Shown here piece after piece: positions 30,364 through 35,215 of a stretch of DNA of 35,215 bases (the first letter of the stretch is position 1; every line of letters starts with the position of its first letter). Origin of the DNA: Prevotella sp. (lineage in GTDB: Bacteria > Bacteroidota > Bacteroidia > Bacteroidales > Bacteroidaceae); NCBI GenBank assembly GCA_016284635.1, contig JAEEPF010000017.1, forward strand, positions 1-35,215, written 5' to 3'. Both the position numbers and the translations under genes were made by a program. The notes beneath the pieces are model-generated. The model was not told the DNA's origin and ran no database searches. It was given only the letters and a program-made list of their open reading frames with translations.

Positions 30364-31230
30364 ATGAAGTCAGAAAAGAAAAACAAGGAAGTCGATCTTA
30401 ACGAGGTCGCAATCGCCCTCGAAGTGGATAACGAGGTGATTGGCAAGGTACGTTCAGGCGAGGTGACGCACATTTGCTTAAACCTCAACGATGATAACTA
30501 TCGCGATATTCTGGAGAACTTTGACGGAAATCTCGTGTTGGTAACGGAAGAGTTGCCTGACACTTTCCACGGATGCTATTTTTATAACGAAGGCGATTTC
30601 CCGTACGCCATCAAGGGTACGTTGGACTTCTTGATGCTCAATGGTGGTGAAGACCATTGTCTGACACGAATCATTGGCATTAATACTGAGCCTGGAATTC
30701 GCTTTCGGTTCAAAGGACCAGGTGAGCCCAGCGTGGAAGACCCTGAGGGTGACAGCTGCATTTGGGAAGTGCAGTTCGAGGTAGTACCAATACCAGAAGA
30801 ACCGAAGAAGTATTTGATGCGCTGGAACCCTTCAATCAGTTCTTTCAAAGAGAAAGATTACGAGGAGTGCGTGGCAAATATGGTGCATGGTATGTTCCGT
30901 ATGAACTGGAGCATCTATGACTGGCAGGAGGCCCGCAGAGGCGACTTGTTTTATATGTTACGCACAGGCGACGACAAGGCTGGCATCGTGTTCAACGGGC
31001 ATTTTCTCTCTGATCCTTATCCTGAAGACGACTGGGCTGGCACGACCAAACGCAGGATGTATGTGGATATGATCTGCATGAATCCCGCTGAGCCGTATGG
31101 TGAGCCAATAATATCGTTAGAGCAATTAGAGAAATCCATTCCTTCCTTCGACTGGTCGAAAGGTCATTCAGGTGCATTGCTGTCTTATGACGTGAATGCA
31201 AAGATGGACGAACTATGGGAGGAAGTGTAA
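30364..31230 (+). CDS. Unknown protein with an EVE/PUA-like C-terminal domain
   Basis: The 288-aa product has two parts. The first 145 residues (VTHICLNLNDDNYRDILENFDGNL) are unrecognised. From about 150 on, the order YLMRWNPSISSFK, then WQEARRGDLFYMLRTGDDKAGIVFNGHFLSDPYPEDDW, then YVDM and the final FDWSKGHSGALLSYD resembles EVE-like PUA-fold domains. Those bind modified bases and are often fused or linked to restriction enzymes. The match is by eye and moderate. The gene has its own promoter and is followed by the third 23-bp element and a hairpin. Close to a restriction-like operon, a base-sensing role is plausible. Confidence 0.6.
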   Translation: MKSEKKNKEVDLNEVAIALEVDNEVIGKVRSGEVTHICLNLNDDNYRDILENFDGNLVLVTEELPDTFHGCYFYNEGDFPYAIKGTLDFLMLNGGEDHCLTRIIGINTEPGIRFRFKGPGEPSVEDPEGDSCIWEVQFEVVPIPEEPKKYLMRWNPSISSFKEKDYEECVANMVHGMFRMNWSIYDWQEARRGDLFYMLRTGDDKAGIVFNGHFLSDPYPEDDWAGTTKRRMYVDMICMNPAEPYGEPIISLEQLEKSIPSFDWSKGHSGALLSYDVNAKMDELWEEV

Positions 31231-31242
31231 TAACGAATAGGC

Positions 31243-31265
31243 TATATTGAAATATTGATTATTGA
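31243..31265 (+). repeat. 23-bp TATATTGAAATATT element, copy 3
   Basis: TATATTGAAATATT...ATTGA starts 12 bases after the stop of the EVE-like gene, on the coding strand. The other copies are on the minus strand at 16775 and 22227. Confidence 0.8.
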
Positions 31266-31271
31266 ATTAAG

Positions 31272-31297
31272 AACCCACGGGTCCTGTTCCGTGGGTT
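31272..31297 (+). terminator. Hairpin after the EVE-like gene
   Basis: AACCCACGG and CCGTGGGTT form a perfect 9-bp stem with an 8-base loop; only ATATC follows, so termination may be partial. Confidence 0.6.
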
Positions 31298-31355
31298 ATA
31301 TCATAATGTTACGCAGTCCCCATTGTGATCCTATGAAAAATAAAATAGGAAAAAA

Positions 31356-31387
31356 CTTGCAAGTTACGAATATTTGTCGTATCTTTG
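31356..31387 (+). promoter_or_regulatory. Promoter of the tRNA-like gene
   Basis: CTTG (31356-31359), 20 bases, TATCTTTG (31380-31387). The expected transcription start falls on the first base of the tRNA-like sequence. Confidence 0.7.
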
Positions 31388-31391
31388 CATC

Positions 31392-31465
31392 GGATTGATG
31401 GTCGCACGGGAGCGGGGCACCTCTTTTCAGAGCTGCATATCGGAGGTTCGAGTCCTACCCAATCC
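31392..31465 (+). tRNA. tRNA-like gene, degenerate or unusual
   Basis: Seventy-four bases begin GGATTG and end CAATCC, giving an acceptor stem. The 3' part GGAGGTTCGAGTCCTAC is a clear T-arm with one mismatch. The middle is abnormal: the D-arm is short (TCG/CGG) and the anticodon arm GCACCTC-TTTTCA-GAGCTGC has a 6-base loop and one mismatch. The loop would read TTC if one base were lost, which cannot be settled by eye. It may be a tRNA pseudogene or the remains of an insertion site; its promoter looks intact. Confidence 0.45.
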
Positions 31466-31519
31466 ACATTGTTAACGTAAAATCAAAAACATAATGAGAA
31501 ACAAGAATCGGACAAATGA

Positions 31520-31668
31520 GAAAAAACAAAAGCCTCCAGGAGGAGACTTTTAAAAAAACGATTGATGGCGAGAGGCACGGCGCGGTTGCAGGTAATGCTT
31601 CAGCCAAGAATCTGAACAGGAATGGCAGTGAGCGCCTAAACCGTTTTGCACTAACGCATTCGTATTCT
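31520..31668 (-). ncRNA. Small RNA candidate, minus strand, about 150 nt
   Basis: A perfect promoter (31673-31704, minus) and an intrinsic terminator bracket about 150 nt without any useful ORF (the only ATG is followed by a stop after one codon). The terminator is a 9-bp stem, AAAGTCTCC-TCCT-GGAGGCTTT, followed by TGTTTTTT (31550 down to 31521). There is no minus-strand gene downstream within 1.5 kb. Confidence 0.65.
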
Positions 31669-31672
31669 GCTG

Positions 31673-31704
31673 CAAAGTTACAACAAAATACCGAAACCAC
31701 CAAA
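31673..31704 (-). promoter_or_regulatory. Promoter of the minus-strand small RNA
   Basis: On the minus strand TTTG (31704 to 31701), exactly 20 bases, and TAACTTTG (31680 to 31673). Confidence 0.78.
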
Positions 31705-31834
31705 AAAAACTTCATTTCTCTATGTTTGATGTATATATACTTAGGATAACAGCCTAAGACGGTGAGCGTGACGGGGCAAATCCATAAAATCGCAACTTTT
31801 TATTGAAAGTTACCAATAATTGCTGAATTTTTGC

Positions 31835-31842
31835 TAACTTTG
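31835..31842 (+). promoter_or_regulatory. -7 box of the GH140 gene
   Basis: TAACTTTG ends four bases before the ATG at 31847, so transcription is expected to begin at or next to the start codon. No clear -33 box is seen. Confidence 0.6.
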
Positions 31843-31846
31843 CAGA

Positions 31847-33268
31847 ATGTTTGAACAAAAGTTGAGAGTTTTATTTGTTTTTGTATTGGCGCTAATGATG
31901 CCAAACATCGTGATGGCAGGACAAAATCCGTGGGATCACGGACGGTTAGAGGTGTCACAGGACCAGCGTTTTTTGCAGCATGCTGACGGCACGCCCTTCT
32001 TCTGGTTGGGTGAGACAGCCTGGCTGATGCCTGAAAGACTGAACCGTGAGGAAGCGTCGTATTATCTGGATAAGGCTCGTGACGCTGGCTATAACATGAC
32101 CCAAGTGCAGGTGCTGAACGATGTTCCCTCGATGAACGCCTATGGACAGCCCTCTCACGACAAACAGGGGAATCTGCTGACCAAGGTCGACTATGGCTAT
32201 TGGGACCACATGGACTATATCATCAACCAGGCCGAACAGCGTGGTATCTACGTTGGTATGGTGTGCATCTGGGGCGGAGTGGTAAAGGCTGGCAAGCTCT
32301 CTGCAGATCAGGCTAAGACGTACGGCGGTTTTCTGGCCAACCGCTACAAGGACTGTCCAAACATCATCTGGATTATCGGTGGCGACATACAAGGTGACGT
32401 GAAAGCTGACGTTTGGGAAACACTCGCCACCACCATCAAGTCGATAGACAAGAATCACCTGATGACCTATCATCCCCGTGGGCGCTATACATCGGCCAAA
32501 TGGTGGAGCAGGGCAGCGTGGATAGACTTCCACACCTTCCAGAGTGGGCATCGCAGATATGGTCAGCGCATGAACGACAAGAGCTATCCCATACCCGATC
32601 ATACGGAAGAGGACAACTGGATGTATGTAGATTCCACCTGGGCCTATAAGCCCATGAAACCTGTGATCGATGACGAGCCCATCTATGAAGGCATACCCAA
32701 AGGGCTCCACGACCCCAGTGAAGACTTATGGCAGGCCTGCGATGTGCGTCGCTATGCCTATTGGAGTGTGTTTGCGGGCAGTTGCGGGCATACCTATGGA
32801 CATAATGCCATCATGCAGTTCTACAAGCCCGGCTATCCTTCGGCCTATTATAATAAAAAGGTATGGACGGAGGCGCTTGATGATCCTGGTTTCAACCAGA
32901 TGAAGTATCTGAAACGTTTGATACTCGCATTCCCCTATTTCGAGCGTGTGCCCGATCAGAGTGTCATTCTGGAGAACGGTACACAATACGACCGCCTTAT
33001 CGCCACTCGTGGCAACGGCTATTTGTTGGTATATAACTACACGAGCCGCGAGATGAAGATCGATTTACGCAAGATTTCTGGCGATAAAAAGAAGGTCTGG
33101 TGGATGGATGCCAGTACAGGTCGGCTTACTTATCTCGGCCAATATGACAACGAGGTACTCACCTACCGCCCTCATAAGACAGGAACCGATATCGAGGATG
33201 GCGTACTCATCGCCATAGACGCGTCGAATACCAACAAAAATAATCAATGGAATCTCATCATCAATTGA
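31847..33268 (+). CDS. GH140-type glycoside hydrolase (apiosidase-like, DUF4038)
   Basis: The 473-aa product has a signal peptide (1-25) and a TIM-barrel of the DUF4038/GH140 type (about 28-375): FFWLGETAWLMPERLNREEA (51-70), IYVGMVCIWGG, IIWIIGGDIQGD (Asp180) and KPVIDDEPIYEG (Glu277), the probable catalytic pair. A small beta-domain follows (about 385-465, LLVYNYTSREMKIDL, WWMDASTGRLTYLG), the 'putative collagen-binding' domain of these enzymes. GH140 members cleave apiose-linked chains of plant rhamnogalacturonan II, in the periplasm. No other polysaccharide-use genes are nearby. The stop shares an 8-base TCAATTGA palindrome with the stop of the convergent DUF721 gene. Confidence 0.88.
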   Translation: MFEQKLRVLFVFVLALMMPNIVMAGQNPWDHGRLEVSQDQRFLQHADGTPFFWLGETAWLMPERLNREEASYYLDKARDAGYNMTQVQVLNDVPSMNAYGQPSHDKQGNLLTKVDYGYWDHMDYIINQAEQRGIYVGMVCIWGGVVKAGKLSADQAKTYGGFLANRYKDCPNIIWIIGGDIQGDVKADVWETLATTIKSIDKNHLMTYHPRGRYTSAKWWSRAAWIDFHTFQSGHRRYGQRMNDKSYPIPDHTEEDNWMYVDSTWAYKPMKPVIDDEPIYEGIPKGLHDPSEDLWQACDVRRYAYWSVFAGSCGHTYGHNAIMQFYKPGYPSAYYNKKVWTEALDDPGFNQMKYLKRLILAFPYFERVPDQSVILENGTQYDRLIATRGNGYLLVYNYTSREMKIDLRKISGDKKKVWWMDASTGRLTYLGQYDNEVLTYRPHKTGTDIEDGVLIAIDASNTNKNNQWNLIIN

Positions 33269-33551
33269 ATCTCACGTCGGCAATCACCTGGTTGCCGACG
33301 TGTTCGTTTAGGCGGCGGACGATGTCCTGACGCTGCATGGAGAGTTCCATGCGGAGGGCGGGATTAGTGAGGTGGACGAAGAGCGTCTGGTTACGGATGT
33401 TGAGGGAGGTGGTGTAGGAGGCGATGGTCTCGCCCATGACGTCGGGCCAGGCGTCGATGAGGCGCTTCTGAAGAAGGGGCGTCTCGAGACCTTGATCCCG
33501 GAGGTTCTTGAGGATAATGTCCTTGATGAGGGTGCTATTGCGTTTGAACAT
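33261..33551 (-). CDS. DUF721/DciA-like protein
   Basis: Starting at the ATG at 33551 the product is 96 aa (MFKRNSTLIKDIILKNLRDQ); the longer open frame behind it is the shadow of recF. The sequence WPDVMGETIASYTTSLNIRNQTLFVHLTNPALRMELSMQ is typical of DUF721, whose members include DciA, the loader of the replicative helicase in bacteria without DnaC. It begins two bases after the recF stop, the normal order in Bacteroidetes, so it is co-transcribed with recF. It ends in an overlap with the GH140 gene. Confidence 0.88.
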   Translation of the reverse strand: MFKRNSTLIKDIILKNLRDQGLETPLLQKRLIDAWPDVMGETIASYTTSLNIRNQTLFVHLTNPALRMELSMQRQDIVRRLNEHVGNQVIADVRFN

Positions 33552-33553
33552 AC

Positions 33554-34660
33554 TTATTCGTTTATTTCGCCGGCGTCGACGTGGAAGATCTTGTAGTCGT
33601 GGGAGGAGGCGGCGAGGATCTGGTCGAGATGTGAGCGGTTGGTGTCGGTGATGAAGATCTGACCGAACTCCTCTCCGGCGACGAGGGTGACAATCTGCTC
33701 GACGCGGCTGGCATCGAGCTTGTCGAAGATGTCGTCGAGGAGTAGGATAGGGGTGTTGCCGCCGTTGGTGCGACGGAGGAAGTCGAACTGGGCGAGCTTG
33801 AGGGCGACGACGAAGGTCTTGTGCTGGCCCTGGCTGCCTTCGCGGCGGATGGGATGGCCGCCGAGGGTGAAGACGAGATCGTCGCGGTGGGCACCGTGCA
33901 GGGAGTAGCCCATGATGCGGTCTTTGGCGCGGTCGCGCTGGATGACCTCGAGGAGTGGCCCCCGCTGGCAATGGGAGATGTATTCGATGGCGACCTGTTC
34001 GCGGTTGCCGGAGATGCGTTCGTAGTAGCGCTGGAAGATGGGGGTGAGTTCGCGGACGAAGGCGTCGCGGCGCTGGTAGATGCGCTCGCCCTCGAAGGCC
34101 ATCTGCTCCTCCCAGAGGCTGATGACCTCGGGATCGGGCTCCGTCTCCTGCTTGAGCATGGTGTTGCGCTGCTGCAGGGCCTTGTTGTAACGGTTGACGG
34201 ACTCCATGTAGGTGTGGTCGTATTGCGAGATGACCATGTCCATGAGCCGTCGGCGCTCCTCGCTGCCACCGTCGATGAGAAGGGTGTCGGAGGGGGAGAC
34301 CATCACCAGGGGGATGAGGCCGATGTGCTCGGAGAGACGGCGGTACTCCTTCTTGTCGCGACGGAAGTGCTTCTTCGTGCCGCGCTTCATGCCGCAGGAG
34401 ATTGTTGTCGAGGAGTGAGGAGTGAGGAGCGAGGAGTGATAAGTGCCCTCAAGCATGAGGAAGTCCTCGCCGTGACGGATGATGGTGGAGTCGGTGGGAT
34501 TGGAGGCGGAGTGGCAGAAAGAGAGGAAGTAGACGGCATCGAGGATGTTGGTTTTGCCGACGCCGTTGCTGCCAATCATGCAGTTGATCTTCGGCGAGAG
34601 GTCGAGCGTGGCCTCCCGGATGTTCTTATAGTTGATGAGTGACAGTTTCTGCAGAATCAT
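33554..34660 (-). CDS. recF: DNA replication/repair protein RecF
   Basis: RecF loads RecA at gaps in damaged DNA together with RecO and RecR. The 368-aa product begins MILQKLSLINYKNIREATLD, has the Walker A loop GSNGVGKT (30-37), an ABC-type signature region REGSQGQHKTFVVALK and the Walker B LLLDDIFDKLD, all as expected. An insert YHSSLLTPHSSTT (74-86) is encoded by TCCTCAC heptads (34410-34440). It lies between conserved strands in the lobe before the Lys/Arg-rich KRGTKKHFRRDKKEYR. The length is otherwise normal. A TACCTTTG box ends four bases before the ATG, so the mRNA is probably leaderless. Confidence 0.95.
   Translation of the reverse strand: MILQKLSLINYKNIREATLDLSPKINCMIGSNGVGKTNILDAVYFLSFCHSASNPTDSTIIRHGEDFLMLEGTYHSSLLTPHSSTTISCGMKRGTKKHFRRDKKEYRRLSEHIGLIPLVMVSPSDTLLIDGGSEERRRLMDMVISQYDHTYMESVNRYNKALQQRNTMLKQETEPDPEVISLWEEQMAFEGERIYQRRDAFVRELTPIFQRYYERISGNREQVAIEYISHCQRGPLLEVIQRDRAKDRIMGYSLHGAHRDDLVFTLGGHPIRREGSQGQHKTFVVALKLAQFDFLRRTNGGNTPILLLDDIFDKLDASRVEQIVTLVAGEEFGQIFITDTNRSHLDQILAASSHDYKIFHVDAGEINE
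34410..34440. repeat. TCCTCAC heptad array inside recF
   Basis: On the plus strand GAGGAGTGAGGAGTGAGGAG continues as further GAGTGAG-like units. It is the same unit, coding orientation and frame as the array in the cyclo-ligase gene. Confidence 0.88.
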
Positions 34661-34664
34661 AGTG

Positions 34665-34672
34665 CAAAGGTA
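34665..34672 (-). promoter_or_regulatory. -7 box of recF
   Basis: TACCTTTG on the minus strand, then CACT and the ATG at 34660. Confidence 0.72.
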
Positions 34673-34679
34673 CGAAAAA

Positions 34680-34765
34680 AATGGATAATGGATGATGGAT
34701 AATGAATAATTTTATGCTGCGGAAGCAAATTTTTCACTTTTCGTTTTTCACTTTTACTTTTTTTT
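34680..34765. repeat. Two heptad arrays upstream of the TPR gene
   Basis: ATGGATA units at about 34680-34712, about 20 unique bases, then TTTTCAC-type units at 34733-34765 that run into TTTTTTTGTAC. The order and spacing repeat those at 8976-9058. Confidence 0.85.
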
Positions 34766-34767
34766 TG

Positions 34768-34775
34768 TACCTTTG
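34768..34775 (+). promoter_or_regulatory. -7 box of the TPR gene
   Basis: TACCTTTG followed by CAGCCG; the ATG at 34811 is about 32 bases beyond the expected start of transcription. Confidence 0.75.
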
Positions 34776-34810
34776 CAGCCGATTTTCGAAAATTAATACA
34801 AATATTATAA

Positions 34811-35215
34811 TGGCAACAACAAAAAATCAACCTCAGGCTGCTCCTACAATGGAGGAGACCCTGAACAAGAGTGAGGCCTTTTTCCTGAAGTACAAGAAGG
34901 CCATCATCGCCGCTGTGGTGGCACTCATCGTCATCATTGCCGGTGTCGTACTTTACAAAACTTATGTCGCAGAACCCAACGAGCAGAAGGCTTCTACAGC
35001 CATCGCCAAGGGTCAGGAGTATTTTGCCCAGGGCCAGTTTGAGAAGGCTCTGCAGGGTGACAGCACAGGCTATAAGGGCTTCGCCAAGCTGGCCAGTGAC
35101 TACAGCAGCACCGCTGCCGGTAACCTGGCAAACCTCTATGCCGGACTCTGCAACGCCCAGCTCGGCAAGTGGGACGAGGCTGTGAAGTATCTCGAGGACT
35201 ATGACGGTGCCGACG
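34811..35215 (+). CDS. TPR-containing membrane protein (partial, 3' end outside window)
   Basis: The frame is open from the ATG at 34811 to the last base (135 codons, no stop). The product starts MATTKNQPQAAPTMEETLNK, has one membrane helix at about 31-50 (AIIAAVVALIVIIAGVVLY), then a periplasmic part with TPR character (ASTAIAKGQEYFAQGQFEKAL, AGNLANLYAGLCNAQLGKWDEAVKYL). The layout is like YfgM-type proteins. In Bacteroidales a protein of this kind commonly lies opposite recF, ahead of ribH. It has its own promoter. Confidence 0.85.

Noticed and set aside
31455..31749. Short ORFs on both strands (86 and 77 codons) between the tRNA-like gene and GH140
   Set aside because: The minus-strand frame starts upstream of a strong promoter and continues through a terminator; the plus-strand frame is low-complexity without start signals. 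The region is better explained as a small RNA gene.
33562..34642. Long open frames on both strands within recF
   Set aside because: High GC bias at third positions opens shadow frames; their products are Ser/Pro/Arg- or Gly/Val-rich with no domains, while RecF is certain.

Overview
The window looks like chromosomal DNA from a Bacteroidales bacterium, most likely Prevotella or a close relative. The evidence is the many promoters of the Bacteroidetes type (TTTG, about 20 bases, then TAnnTTTG), the near absence of Shine-Dalgarno sites, and families typical of that group: a DUF4199 membrane protein, a BspA-like leucine-rich protein with a dockerin-like tail, an HU-like protein beside a smalltalk lipopeptide, a GH140-type glycosidase and a recF-DUF721 pair. 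This assignment is inference from families and signals; no database was searched.

Layout. Bases 1-484 are the end of an rRNA operon (23S 3' end, spacer, 5S, terminator). Bases 505-15416 are ordinary, fairly GC-rich chromosome: alanine dehydrogenase; a secreted protein; a sensor kinase that lacks the phosphorylated His; SRP RNA and tRNA-Thr; a run DUF4199 - glycosyltransferase - two envelope proteins - ApbE - Crp/Fnr regulator; then an M3 peptidase, dCMP deaminase, S41 protease, 5-formyl-THF cyclo-ligase and a secreted esterase. Bases 15505-20505, all on the minus strand, hold a known but poorly understood Bacteroidales cassette: two small unknown proteins, a primase-like protein, a DUF3987 helicase-like protein, then an HU-like protein and a smalltalk lipopeptide. 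Bases 20.6-31.8 kb are visibly AT-rich and accessory: an unknown gene pair, a structured RNA candidate, a restriction-modification-like operon (EcoRI-type adenine methyltransferase, DUF262-HNH nuclease, BspA-like surface protein, Mrr-type nuclease), a DUF4417 operon, an EVE-like gene, a tRNA-like gene and two further small RNA candidates. Core genes resume at 31.85 kb with GH140, DUF721/DciA-like, recF and a TPR membrane protein that runs off the end.

Two things stand out. First, short tandem repeats with a 7-base period occur all through the chromosome-like part. They lie between genes, next to promoters and start codons, and in frame inside conserved genes (M3 peptidase, RecF, cyclo-ligase, a lipoprotein signal peptide, an HU linker). 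One 19-base segment is identical inside the peptidase gene and in front of the S41 protease gene, which suggests the repeats spread. Second, the 22.3-27.8 kb block combines a 21-base repeat array, a promoter, a long folded RNA with its own terminator, and a four-gene nuclease/methylase operon carrying a secreted LRR protein. It is the best candidate here for an undescribed system.
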